Assembly (NCBI RefSeq): GCF_001443605.1
Contig: NZ_CP013118.1
Location: 4,551,001-4,615,000 of the forward strand
DNA from: Salinivirga cyanobacteriivorans
GTDB taxonomy: Bacteria > Bacteroidota > Bacteroidia > Bacteroidales > Salinivirgaceae
Reading direction: 5' to 3'
Length of the DNA: 64,000 bases
Shown here: in pieces, positions 7,958 through 16,978 of the stretch
Layout of the letters: each line of letters begins with the position of its first letter
Numbering within the stretch: position 1 is the stretch's first letter
The notes under the pieces: generated by a model
The model's database searches: none
Seen by the model: only the letters and a program-made list of their open reading frames with translations
Told to the model about the DNA's origin: nothing
Translations under genes and position numbers: made by a program

Positions 7958-9613
7958 ATGGAAATAATTAAAGATTTATTTGTTGGATCCGGAACTGCAA
8001 CAACGATTTTCATGTTGAGTTTGGCGGCTTTTGTCGGAATTTTAATCGGAAAATTGAAGCTCTTTAACATGAAACTGGGTATTGCCGGTGTGCTTTTTTC
8101 CGGATTATTAATTGGACACTTTGGAGTTAAAATTGACCCTCATGTTATGCATTTTGTGAGGGAGTTTGGTCTCATTTTATTCGTATATGCAATTGGAATT
8201 GATGTCGGTCCGCGTTTTTTGAGTACGTTTAAAAATGATGGTTTAAGGCTCAATTTAATTGCAATTTCAATTGTGCTATTGGGCTTTATAACAGCTTATG
8301 TTATTTATCTTTCAAGTGATCTTACTCCCGAAGTTATAACGGGTATTATGAGTGGAGCTGTTACAAATACCCCGGGACTCGGTGCAGCACAGGAAGTGTT
8401 AACTGATATTGGAAATCCCGAAGCCGCTTCTGTGACAGGAATGGGATATGCTGTTGCATATCCTTTTGGTGTGATAGGAATTATTCTAACTATGATTATT
8501 ATCCGTGTTGTTTTTAGGATAAAAGTAAAATCTGAAATAAAATCGTATAACCAAAGTCTTGAAAATGGAAAGCAAAAACTGGAAAGTGTTGAAATTCGTA
8601 TCACAAACCCTAATTTGTTTGGAAAGAAAATCAGCTACATTAAGAAAATGGTTGATAAGGAACTTGCCATTTCAAGGATAATGAGAGATGGTGAGAATAT
8701 TGTGGCTTGCGAGACAGTAGAATTACGCGAAGGTGATATTCTTTTTGGTGTGTCAGCCAGTTATTTGATTGATAATCTAAAACTCAAGATGGGAGAGGTG
8801 AGAGTAACAGATAAAAAAATTGTTACCGGAAATCTGGCCATGTTTAATGTATTGGTTACTAATCAAAAAGTTGCAGGGAAAACCATTGAGCAAATTGGTA
8901 TTTATCGCAGGTATGAAGCTAATATTACCCGGATTTTTCGTTCCGGAATGGAAATTTTGCCTACAAATACAACCACGCTTGAGCTAGGCGATACCATTCG
9001 CATAGTAGGTAAAAGAGATCTTTTACCTGAAATTAAAAACGAATTGGGTAATTCCGTGAAACAACTGGCTCATCCTAATATGATTCCGTTATTCGTAGGA
9101 GTGTTCCTTGGAATTATTGTAGGAAGTATCCCAATCTTTATTCCGGGATTATCAGCTCCGGCTAAGTTGGGATTAGCAGGAGGCCCATTGTTAATTGCTA
9201 TTATTTTAGGACATAAAGGCCGTATGAAAAATGTCAATTTTTATATGACCCCCGGAGCCAATATGATTATCCGGGAGTTGGGTATTATTTTGTTTTTGGC
9301 CTGTGTAGGACTTTCATCGGGCGGCGAGTTTGTAGAAACACTTGTAAACGGCGGGTACAAATGGATGTTATATGGGGCACTTATTACGTTTATCCCTATT
9401 TTTACTATTGCTGCTATTGCCAGAATACTCAAATTTAATTATTTGAAAATATGTGGGGTTATTTCCGGAGCTATGACCGATCCTCCTGCATTGGAATTTG
9501 CCAATAGTTTAGCCCCAGTACAGGCACAATCAACTGCCTATGCGACTGTATACCCACTGACAATGTTCCTTAGAATATTGCTTGCACAGATATTAATTTT
9601 AATCACACTGTAA
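7958..9613 (+). CDS. AspT/YidE/YbjL-type transporter with two RCK_C domains
   Basis: The 551-residue membrane protein has the family architecture: about five helices in residues 15-180, two RCK_C (TrkA-C) regulatory domains at roughly 205-285 and 290-370, then a second membrane half from about 375 to the end. Both halves carry the repeat signature (MSGAVTNTPGLGAA in the first, ISGAMTDPPALEFA in the second). Characterised members exchange aspartate for alanine; most, such as YidE and YbjL, have unknown or dicarboxylate substrates. It is the first gene after cobalamin riboswitch 1, and the carboxylase gene starts 2 bases after its stop, so transport of a C3/C4 carboxylate tied to propionate-succinate metabolism is a reasonable inference. 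Confidence 0.85.
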   Translation: MEIIKDLFVGSGTATTIFMLSLAAFVGILIGKLKLFNMKLGIAGVLFSGLLIGHFGVKIDPHVMHFVREFGLILFVYAIGIDVGPRFLSTFKNDGLRLNLIAISIVLLGFITAYVIYLSSDLTPEVITGIMSGAVTNTPGLGAAQEVLTDIGNPEAASVTGMGYAVAYPFGVIGIILTMIIIRVVFRIKVKSEIKSYNQSLENGKQKLESVEIRITNPNLFGKKISYIKKMVDKELAISRIMRDGENIVACETVELREGDILFGVSASYLIDNLKLKMGEVRVTDKKIVTGNLAMFNVLVTNQKVAGKTIEQIGIYRRYEANITRIFRSGMEILPTNTTTLELGDTIRIVGKRDLLPEIKNELGNSVKQLAHPNMIPLFVGVFLGIIVGSIPIFIPGLSAPAKLGLAGGPLLIAIILGHKGRMKNVNFYMTPGANMIIRELGIILFLACVGLSSGGEFVETLVNGGYKWMLYGALITFIPIFTIAAIARILKFNYLKICGVISGAMTDPPALEFANSLAPVQAQSTAYATVYPLTMFLRILLAQILILITL

Positions 9614-9615
9614 AT

Positions 9616-11157
9616 ATGGAAAGCGCATTTGATAAATTTTTGAATCGTCAGGATAAACTGTTAAAACAGTACAATCAAAAATATTTTGATAAACAACATA
9701 ATAAGGGTAAACTAACTGCAAGAGAGCGTATTGAGCTATTGTTTGATCCTGATACGTTTGAGGAGTTAGATGCTTACACACCACCGGCTTCTGTTTCTTT
9801 TGGCAAAACATCAAAAGCATATGGAGATGGCGTTATTACAGGTTTTGGTATGATTAACGGAAGACAGGTATATGCTTTTGCACAGGATTTTAATGTATTA
9901 GGTGGTTCGTTGGGCTCCGGACATGCTGCTAAAATTATTAAAGTTCAGGATATGGCATTAAAAACGGGATCTCCAATAGTCGGATTGATCGATTCCGGTG
10001 GTGCCCGAATACAAGAGGGAGTGGCAAGCCTGAGTGGATATGCTAATATTTTTCGACGGAACGTACTTTCGTCAGGGGTAATACCTCAGATTTCTGCTAT
10101 TATGGGGCCAGCAGCCGGAGGAGCTGTGTATTCTCCGGCACTTACAGATTTTATTTTTATGACCAAATCAACGAGTTATATGTTTGTTACCGGCCCTGAT
10201 GTGGTAAAACAGGTTTTGAACGAAGATGTGACACCTGAGCAACTGGGTGGAGCATCTGTTCATGGCACCAAATCAGGAGTGGCAGATTTTGTTTTCAACG
10301 ATGATGAAAGTACAATTCAGGGAATAAAAATGCTGCTCTCATTTTTACCATCCAATAATATTGAGAATCCATCATATTTAAAACCGGAAGATGCTATCGA
10401 TCGTATCGATGAGTCTTTGCGCGACATTATTCCGGCAGATCCTGATAAGCCTTATAATATTTACGAAGTAATAGATAGTATTGTTGATGATAATAAGTTT
10501 TTTGAAATAGCCGGGAATCACGCCCAAAATATTGTAACAGGATTTGCCCGTATGGGAGGATTTGTAATTGGTATTGTGGCTAATCAGCCACAAACTCTGG
10601 CCGGTACGTTGGACATAGATTCTTCTGTGAAAGCTGCCCGGTTTATCAATATTTGTAATAGTTTTAATATCCCGATTCTTACCTTAGAGGATGTTCCCGG
10701 ATTTTTACCGGGTATGGATCAGGAGCATGCCGGAATTATTAAGCACGGAGCCAAATTGCTGTATGCATACACCTTTTCCACTGTTCCGAAGATCACCGTA
10801 GTACTCCGTAAAGCATATGGCGGAGCTTTTATCGTAATGAATAGTAAAGGTATTGGTGGTGATTTTAATTTTGCCTGGCCAAGTGCCGAAATTGCTGTTA
10901 TGGGGCCAGAAGGTGCTATAGCAATTCTTTACCGCAAAGAGTTGGCAGAAGCAGATGATCCGGTGAAGCTTAAAAAAGAGTTTGCTGCTAAATATCGTGA
11001 CGAAATAGCAAACCCTTACATTGCTGATGAAAAGGGATATGTTGACGAAGTCATAGATCCGGCACATACTCGCCCAAAAGTCATTAAAGTATTGAAAAGT
11101 CTGGATAAAAAATCGATAAGCTTGCCACGTCGTAAACACGGAAATATTCCATTGTAA
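9616..11157 (+). CDS. acyl-CoA (propionyl-CoA) carboxylase, carboxyltransferase subunit
   Basis: The 513-residue carboxyltransferase is of the PccB/MmdA type. It has KLTARERIELLFDP, the acyl-CoA-binding GSGHAAKI and IGLIDSGGARIQEGV-like segments (seen as VGLIDSGGARIQEG), MGPAAGGAVYSPAL, and the C-terminal KAYGGAFIVMNSKGIGGD carboxybiotin-site signature. With a biotin carboxylase and a biotin carrier protein following, it forms an ATP-driven three-subunit carboxylase. No decarboxylase membrane subunit (MmdB/OadB) is present here, so a cytosolic carboxylase converting propionyl-CoA to methylmalonyl-CoA is favoured over a sodium-pumping decarboxylase. The substrate is inferred from the family. 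Confidence 0.9.
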   Translation: MESAFDKFLNRQDKLLKQYNQKYFDKQHNKGKLTARERIELLFDPDTFEELDAYTPPASVSFGKTSKAYGDGVITGFGMINGRQVYAFAQDFNVLGGSLGSGHAAKIIKVQDMALKTGSPIVGLIDSGGARIQEGVASLSGYANIFRRNVLSSGVIPQISAIMGPAAGGAVYSPALTDFIFMTKSTSYMFVTGPDVVKQVLNEDVTPEQLGGASVHGTKSGVADFVFNDDESTIQGIKMLLSFLPSNNIENPSYLKPEDAIDRIDESLRDIIPADPDKPYNIYEVIDSIVDDNKFFEIAGNHAQNIVTGFARMGGFVIGIVANQPQTLAGTLDIDSSVKAARFINICNSFNIPILTLEDVPGFLPGMDQEHAGIIKHGAKLLYAYTFSTVPKITVVLRKAYGGAFIVMNSKGIGGDFNFAWPSAEIAVMGPEGAIAILYRKELAEADDPVKLKKEFAAKYRDEIANPYIADEKGYVDEVIDPAHTRPKVIKVLKSLDKKSISLPRRKHGNIPL

Positions 11158-11173
11158 AATCAAAACCATATTT

Positions 11174-12658
11174 ATGATACAATCAGTTTTAATTGCAAAC
11201 AGGGGTGAAATAGCAGTCAGAATATCTCAAACTGCTAAACGTATGGGGATAGTAACTTATGGCATCCGCAGTTCAAAAGAACCTAAAGCATACTATTTAA
11301 GTGAGGTCGATCATATTATTGATTTTCCTGAAAATAGTAGCACACAACCTGAGTTTTTACAGATTGATGAATTGATACAAATAGCTTTAAATAATAAGGT
11401 AGATGCTATTCATCCCGGTTATGGATATCTATCGGAAAATGCAGAGATGGCCAGAAAATGTCATGAAAGAGAAATCATTTTTATTGGCCCTGATGCTTCG
11501 ATCATTCAAAAAATGGGAGACAAGCTAACAGCCAAAGCATGTGCAATTGACGCCGGAGTTCCTGTGCTTGGAGGGAGTTCTAAACCAGCTGAAACTTTTG
11601 CTGAAGCATGCGAAATGGCAAAGCAAACAGGATATCCACTGATAATTAAAGCTGCTGCAGGAGGAGGGGGTCGTGGAATGCGTATAGTTTATGATCAGGA
11701 GGATTTGGAGACAAATTTAAAGTTGGCTTCTTCAGAGGCGGACCGTGCATTTGGAAATGCAACAGTTTTTATAGAAAAGTACTTAGAATCACCTAAACAT
11801 ATTGAAATACAAATTGTAGCAGACAATTTTGGTAATGTAATTCATTTGGGCGAAAGAGAATGCTCCGTTCAGCGAAAGCACCAGAAAGTTATTGAAGAAG
11901 CTCCATCGTCAGCATTAAACAGCGCCCTTCGTGAAAAGATGACTAATTCAGCCATTGCGCTTGCCCGGGAGGTAAATTATACAAGTCTGGGAACGGTCGA
12001 ATTTTTACTTGATGAAGATGGGAGCTATTACTTTATGGAGATGAATACCAGGATTCAGGTAGAACATCCGGTAACAGAATTGATTACGGGTATAGATCTT
12101 GTTGAATTGCAGTTTCATATTGCATCTGGTTTACCTTTGCCTATTACTCAGCCAGAAGTTGATTTGAATGGATGGGCAATAGAATGCCGGATAAATGCAG
12201 AAGATCCTCAAAGTAATTTTGTCCCATCTACGGGAAGTATTCGAAGGTTGCGTTTCCCGGCCGGTAATGATATCAGGGTTGATAGTGGAATTATAGCAGG
12301 TTCAGAAGTAACTCCCTGGTTTGATTCAATGTTGGCGAAAATTATTGTATATGGTACCAACAGAAAGCAGGCGATTGAACGGGCAATGCAGGCTCTGCGT
12401 GATTTCCATATAAGTGGAATTAAAACTTCGGTTCCATTTTGCAAAGCTGTTATAATGCATGATAAGTTCCGGAATGGATCATATAATACAGCTTTTATCG
12501 AAAAGGATTTAAAAGAGATGGTGTTTGAAGAACCCAATGAAGAATTTATGGCCGGGTTATTTTCAGTACTTACCCATATTAATAAAACAACTCCAAAAAC
12601 AGGAGACAACAATAAGATTGATCCCTGGGTATTAAATAGACGGATCAGACACCTTTAA
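11174..12658 (+). CDS. biotin carboxylase subunit of acyl-CoA carboxylase
   Basis: This 494-residue ATP-grasp enzyme carboxylates the biotin of the carrier protein with bicarbonate and ATP. It has the N-terminal SVLIANRGEIAVRI, GYGYLSENAEMA, the glycine-rich AAAGGGGRGMRIV loop, ERECSVQRKHQKVIEEAPS, the metal- and base-binding FMEMNTRIQVEHPVTE, and AECRINAEDP-like ECRINAEDP. The length is slightly above the 450-residue AccC norm because of a C-terminal tail of about 40 residues. It lies 16 bases after the carboxyltransferase gene and 9 before the carrier gene, clearly one operon. Confidence 0.95.
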   Translation: MIQSVLIANRGEIAVRISQTAKRMGIVTYGIRSSKEPKAYYLSEVDHIIDFPENSSTQPEFLQIDELIQIALNNKVDAIHPGYGYLSENAEMARKCHEREIIFIGPDASIIQKMGDKLTAKACAIDAGVPVLGGSSKPAETFAEACEMAKQTGYPLIIKAAAGGGGRGMRIVYDQEDLETNLKLASSEADRAFGNATVFIEKYLESPKHIEIQIVADNFGNVIHLGERECSVQRKHQKVIEEAPSSALNSALREKMTNSAIALAREVNYTSLGTVEFLLDEDGSYYFMEMNTRIQVEHPVTELITGIDLVELQFHIASGLPLPITQPEVDLNGWAIECRINAEDPQSNFVPSTGSIRRLRFPAGNDIRVDSGIIAGSEVTPWFDSMLAKIIVYGTNRKQAIERAMQALRDFHISGIKTSVPFCKAVIMHDKFRNGSYNTAFIEKDLKEMVFEEPNEEFMAGLFSVLTHINKTTPKTGDNNKIDPWVLNRRIRHL

Positions 12659-12667
12659 AATGATATT

Positions 12668-13201
12668 ATGAAGACAAAAAATACTGATGTTGAGATGATT
12701 GCTGTTGGAGAAAATCGCAACTATAATTTCCATGTAAAGCATTCTAATGAGATTTATTATCAAGGTAAAAAAGTGAAAACACACCTTTATACTGGAAAAG
12801 ATGGTGCGAGCATATTAATGGCAAATGGATTCAGGTATATCGTTGAGATATTATCAAATAACCAAAATAGTTATGAAATATTAATCAATGGCAGAACTTA
12901 TTCATTTTCAGTTGAAACACCGTTTTCGTTGAAGCGTTCAAATATTCTTAAGGAAGTTCAGGATAATGATGGCGGAGAAGAAGTTTTTGCTCAAATGCCC
13001 GGTAAAATAATTGATATAATGGTGCATAAAGGACAGGAAGTTAAACAGGGCGAACCTTTATTAATATTTGAAGCCATGAAAATGCAAAATACTATCCAAA
13101 CCACAACCAGTGGCATCGTGGAGGATGTACGAATTGCTCCTGGTGATAATGTGGCTAAAAATGAATTATTAGTAAAGATAAAGAAAAGCGCGAAAAATTG
13201 A
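12668..13201 (+). CDS. biotin carboxyl carrier protein subunit
   Basis: The 177-residue carrier protein has a C-terminal biotinyl-lipoyl domain (from about residue 106) with the canonical EAMKM motif; the biotinylated lysine is K138. The N-terminal 100 residues form a beta-rich domain seen in stand-alone carriers of propionyl-CoA carboxylase and decarboxylase complexes, probably the part that docks to the carboxyltransferase. It is the last gene of the transporter/carboxylase operon and is followed by a terminator-like hairpin. Confidence 0.9.
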   Translation: MKTKNTDVEMIAVGENRNYNFHVKHSNEIYYQGKKVKTHLYTGKDGASILMANGFRYIVEILSNNQNSYEILINGRTYSFSVETPFSLKRSNILKEVQDNDGGEEVFAQMPGKIIDIMVHKGQEVKQGEPLLIFEAMKMQNTIQTTTSGIVEDVRIAPGDNVAKNELLVKIKKSAKN

Positions 13202-13229
13202 GACTCATAGAATAGAAAGGTATCGCTGC

Positions 13230-13296
13230 AAACCACCGCCTGTATATCAAGTTTCGTTTTGTGTTGCATCTTGGTATAGCCGGGTGGTGGTTTTTA
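13230..13296 (+). terminator. probable rho-independent terminator of the carboxylase operon
   Basis: AACCACCGCC (13231-13240) pairs with GGGTGGTGG plus T (13282-13291), followed by a short T-run. The loop is long (about 40 bases) but can form inner pairs. It sits 30 bases after the carrier gene. Confidence 0.5.
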
Positions 13297-13471
13297 TCCA
13301 ACGCTTTGACTTTTTGTGTCAGTCAATTTAACATAGAACTCGATACCAATTTGATTGTAGTGGAACTATAAGTTATACTAACGATTTCTGATATTTGTTA
13401 ATAACTGTGTGTATAACTTTCACTTCAATCATTAGCGCGAATTGGACAAAATATCCGTTTTTTGCAAAGTA

Positions 13472-13650
13472 TTCGGTTCGCAAGATTAAAAGGGAATTCG
13501 GTGTAAGTCCGGAACTATCCCCGTAGCTGTAATCCCGATACCAATTAAGGTGTTGTATTTTCAACAAAAACCACTGCATTTTACTCCAAAAAGCGGGAAG
13601 GTGTTGAAAATCGGGAAAGTCAGAATACCTGCCGAACACTCAGTTATCGT
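13472..13650 (+). promoter_or_regulatory. cobalamin riboswitch 2, upstream of nrdDG
   Basis: The B12 aptamer landmarks are present in order: CGGTTCGC, AAAAGGGAATTCGGTGTAAG, TCCGGAACTATCCCCGTAGC, CCACTGCATT (13571-13580), GCGGGAAGG, and the B12 box AAAGTCAGAATACCTGCC (13617-13633). The first gene downstream is nrdD at 13744. Cobalamin control of a B12-independent ribonucleotide reductase is known where the genome also has a B12-dependent enzyme (NrdJ), which saves making the costlier oxygen-sensitive enzyme when B12 is available. NrdJ is not in this window. Confidence 0.9.
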
Positions 13651-13743
13651 AGCTTTCGGGCGAAAGGCGAGAGAGTATTCATCAAGTTGTATTCTTTTCT
13701 TACCCCGCAAGTTACCATTTATTAAAGCTAATTAAATATTGTT

Positions 13744-15909
13744 ATGAATGGTAATTTAAAAATTGAAAAAATCGTTAAACGTAACGGCGAAATTGTTGAT
13801 TTTCAAATTGAGAAAATCGAACATGCTATTTTTAAAGCAATGCGTGCTATCGGTCAACCCGATAGACAAAAAGCGTCAGAGTTGAGTGAAAAAGCTTTGC
13901 AAGCTTTCAATACTAATGGAAGTTCCGAAACACCAACTGTTGAACAGGTTCAGGATAGTGTGGAGCAAACATTGTTTCATGAAGATAGTTTCGAGTTGGC
14001 TAAAGCTTATATGCTTTATCGTAAACAGCGTGAGCAATCGCGTAACGCGAAAGATCTATTTTCCAATGTGGAAATTATGGATGATTATCTCACAATGAAT
14101 GATTGGCGGGTGAAAGAGAGTGCTAACTCAGCTTATTCTTTGCAAGGATTGAATCAACATATTTCAACGGTAATTACATCACAATATTGGCTCAGTCGCT
14201 TATATCCTGATAATATTGCAGAAGCACATAAGAAAGGCTATTTGCATATTCACGATTTAGGTTTCTTGAGTGTTTACTGTGTGGGATGGGATTTGAAAGA
14301 TATGCTTGTAAAAGGTTTCCGTGGAGTACTTGGAAAAACTGAAGCGAATCCGGCAAAACATTTTCGTACAGCATTAGGCCAGGCTGTAAACTTCTTTTAT
14401 ACACTTCAGGGGGAAGCTGCCGGAGCTCAGGCTTTTTCAAATTTTGATACACTTTTAGCACCATTTATTCGTCACGATAATCTTTCGTATGGGCAAGTGA
14501 AACAATGTTTCCAGGAGTTTTTGTTTAATATGAATATTCCTACTCGTGTGGGTTTCCAAACTCCATTTACAAATATAACCATGGATCTTACAATACCTAG
14601 CTTTATGAAAGAAGAAGCAGTTGTTATTGGAGGCCAATTGCAAGACACAACATATGGAGATTACCAGCATGAAATGGATATTTTGAACAAGGCTTTTGCT
14701 GATGCTATGCTTGAAGGTGATGCCAATGGAAGTCTTTTTTCATTTCCAATACCAACTTACAATATAACACCGGATTTTGCCTGGGATAATCCTGATTATG
14801 AGATGATTTGGGAGATGACCGCCAAGTACGGTATTCCTTATTTCTCCAACTTTGTGAATTCAGATATGAGTCCTGACGACGTGCGTAGCATGTGCTGTCG
14901 TTTACGTCTCGATAAGCGTGAGCTGAATAAACGTGGTGGTGGGCTGTTTGCGTCCAATCCATTGACAGGTTCAGTGGGGGTGGTAACCTTAAACTTAGCA
15001 AAACTAGGGTATGAAGCTCAATCTGAAACGAACCTTAAGCAGCGTATCAAAAGTTTTATGGTACTTGCAAAAGATAGCCTTGAATTGAAACGTAAAACCA
15101 TCGAAAATTATACTGAAAAAGGACTTTATCCTTATTCTAAGTTTTACCTTGATGGTATTAAAAAGCAATATGGTAGTTTCTGGAAAAATCACTTCTCAAC
15201 CATTGGCATCAATGGAATGAATGAGTGTGCCATGAATTTCCTTGGTAAAAATATTGCTCAACCTGAAGGTATTGAGTTTGCAACCCGGTTAATGGATTAC
15301 ATGCGCGATGTATTGACTGAATTTCAGGAAGAGACAGGTAATATCTACAATTTGGAGGCTGCACCAGCTGAGAGTGCATCATACCGTTTTGCAAGAATTG
15401 ATACCATGCAATATCCGGATATTATTACCGCTAATCATGCTGAATTTAAGAAAGGAGCAAATCCGTATTATACTAACTCCTCGCAATTACCTGTAAATCA
15501 TACAGATGATATATTCGAAGTGTTACAGTTGCAGGATAACTTACAAACCAAATATACAGGCGGTACAGTATTACATATTTTTACTGGAGAAGCCAATATG
15601 CCGGCTGTAGCTGCTAAAAATCTGGTTCGAAAAATTACTAACAATTTCCACTTACCTTACATTACCATTTCTCCGACGTTTAGTATATGTCCTTCCCATG
15701 GATACATTGGTGGAGAGCATTTTAAATGCCCGAAATGTGGAAAAGATACCGAAGTTTACAGCCGAATAGTAGGATATATGCGTCCTGTCAATCAGTGGAA
15801 TGATGGTAAGAAACAGGAGTTTAAAGACAGAAAGCTTTTCTCCAGCAATAAGTTTGAGCAGGAGCCTGAACTATTAATGCACTTACATAATGAGAAATTA
15901 GAGGTATAG
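13744..15909 (+). CDS. nrdD: anaerobic ribonucleoside-triphosphate reductase (glycyl radical)
   Basis: NrdD reduces ribonucleotides to deoxyribonucleotides without oxygen. The 721-residue protein starts with an ATP-cone allosteric domain (IVKRNGEIVDFQIEKIEHAI, residues 7-26), has the catalytic barrel with DLGFLSVYCVGW and ESASYRFARID, a zinc site near the C-terminus (SICPSHG plus FKCPKCGK), and the glycyl radical loop RIVGYMRPVNQWNDGKKQEF. The following gene, 2 bases away, encodes its activase. Expression is under cobalamin riboswitch 2. Confidence 0.97.
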   Translation: MNGNLKIEKIVKRNGEIVDFQIEKIEHAIFKAMRAIGQPDRQKASELSEKALQAFNTNGSSETPTVEQVQDSVEQTLFHEDSFELAKAYMLYRKQREQSRNAKDLFSNVEIMDDYLTMNDWRVKESANSAYSLQGLNQHISTVITSQYWLSRLYPDNIAEAHKKGYLHIHDLGFLSVYCVGWDLKDMLVKGFRGVLGKTEANPAKHFRTALGQAVNFFYTLQGEAAGAQAFSNFDTLLAPFIRHDNLSYGQVKQCFQEFLFNMNIPTRVGFQTPFTNITMDLTIPSFMKEEAVVIGGQLQDTTYGDYQHEMDILNKAFADAMLEGDANGSLFSFPIPTYNITPDFAWDNPDYEMIWEMTAKYGIPYFSNFVNSDMSPDDVRSMCCRLRLDKRELNKRGGGLFASNPLTGSVGVVTLNLAKLGYEAQSETNLKQRIKSFMVLAKDSLELKRKTIENYTEKGLYPYSKFYLDGIKKQYGSFWKNHFSTIGINGMNECAMNFLGKNIAQPEGIEFATRLMDYMRDVLTEFQEETGNIYNLEAAPAESASYRFARIDTMQYPDIITANHAEFKKGANPYYTNSSQLPVNHTDDIFEVLQLQDNLQTKYTGGTVLHIFTGEANMPAVAAKNLVRKITNNFHLPYITISPTFSICPSHGYIGGEHFKCPKCGKDTEVYSRIVGYMRPVNQWNDGKKQEFKDRKLFSSNKFEQEPELLMHLHNEKLEV

Positions 15910-15911
15910 AT

Positions 15912-16658
15912 ATGTCTGGGCCCAAGGGATTCAAACGAAGCACACCTCCCTTATTGTGTTGGGAGTTTTGTGCCAAAGCATTTCATGATTTACCGGAGTG
16001 TGACGAATACGATCAGAGTACCATTGTTAAGAATTTAAAGATAGGTGGTTTTACAAAGCAAAGTTTCATTGATTGGAAAGGTCGCACATGTGCCGTTGTT
16101 TTTACGAAAGGATGTAATTTCCGTTGTAGCTATTGTCATAATCCATCATTGGTTTTGAAAAATCAAATCAAAAAAATGCCTGATATTGATCCTGATGAAA
16201 TTCTGGATTATTTGAAAAGCAGGAAAGATTGGCTCGATGGTGTTGTTGTAACAGGAGGGGAGCCCACACTACATATTGGTTTGCCTGAGTTTTTGTGTAA
16301 GATTAAGTCCTTAGGTTTAGCTGTGAAGCTGGACACAAACGGATCAAATCCTTGCTTACTAAAAGAGTTGATTGCACATGAATTGGTTGACTATGTGGCA
16401 ATGGACATAAAAACATGCTTAAAGAAGGAGGCATACAATGAAATTACCAATTGCAGTGATCAAAACCTGATTGAAAAGATTCAACAATCTCTTGAAGTAT
16501 TAAGAAGCTCCGGAATCGATTATCAATTAAGAACAACCGCTTTACCCGGGCATCATACTGAAGCTGTTATGAACGAACTGAAACAGCAGTTCGGAGGTGA
16601 ACACTATGTGGTGCAGAAATTTCGGGAAGGAGATGTATTGGGGAAATACGAGGATTAA
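15912..16658 (+). CDS. nrdG: anaerobic ribonucleotide reductase activating protein (radical SAM)
   Basis: The 248-residue radical-SAM activase makes the glycyl radical on NrdD. The 4Fe-4S motif is CNFRCSYC (CX3CX2C), followed by HNPSLV, and a GGEPTL motif for S-adenosylmethionine binding. About 45 residues precede the usual start of the domain and hold three extra cysteines (LLCWEFCAKAFHDLPEC), so either the protein has a real N-terminal extension or translation begins later; the ATG used is 2 bases after nrdD, which supports the extended form. It is the second gene of the riboswitch-controlled pair. Confidence 0.92.
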   Translation: MSGPKGFKRSTPPLLCWEFCAKAFHDLPECDEYDQSTIVKNLKIGGFTKQSFIDWKGRTCAVVFTKGCNFRCSYCHNPSLVLKNQIKKMPDIDPDEILDYLKSRKDWLDGVVVTGGEPTLHIGLPEFLCKIKSLGLAVKLDTNGSNPCLLKELIAHELVDYVAMDIKTCLKKEAYNEITNCSDQNLIEKIQQSLEVLRSSGIDYQLRTTALPGHHTEAVMNELKQQFGGEHYVVQKFREGDVLGKYED

Positions 16659-16680
16659 GAAAAAGCTTTTTTTAAGGAAT

Positions 16681-16869
16681 GAGGCTGTCCAAAAAGTCAA
16701 ATTTCTACGTCATTGCGAGGAGCAAAACCGCCGTAGCGAAGCGAAGGAGTTGGCGACGAAGCAATCTGGTGCTTTTTTGTGACAGATTGCTTCACTCTCA
16801 CCTTTGCTGAAGCTTTGGTGAGCATAGACGTTCGCAATGAATGTCTTCGAATACTTTTTAGACAACCTC
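16681..16869. mobile_element. MITE-like element with nested palindromes, 189 bp
   Basis: The terminal inverted repeats are GAGGCTGTCCAAAAAGT and ACTTTTTAGACAACCTC (17 bp, two mismatches). Inside is a second inverted pair (TCATTGCGA with TTCGCAATGA) and a third (GAAGCAATCTG with CAGATTGCTTC around a short loop). There is no coding capacity. The right half (TCGCAATG and CTTCGAATACTTTTTAGA) recurs in decayed form at 41588-41617. The ends resemble those of some DDE insertion sequences, which could mobilise it. Confidence 0.65.
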
Positions 16870-16978
16870 TAGTTTTATTATATTTTTTTGCGTTAATGGA
16901 ACTATACGCTATTAAAAATCACTAACTTGCGTTAAATTTATTATTTGAAAAATACCTATCTAACTCAATTTAATTGCT

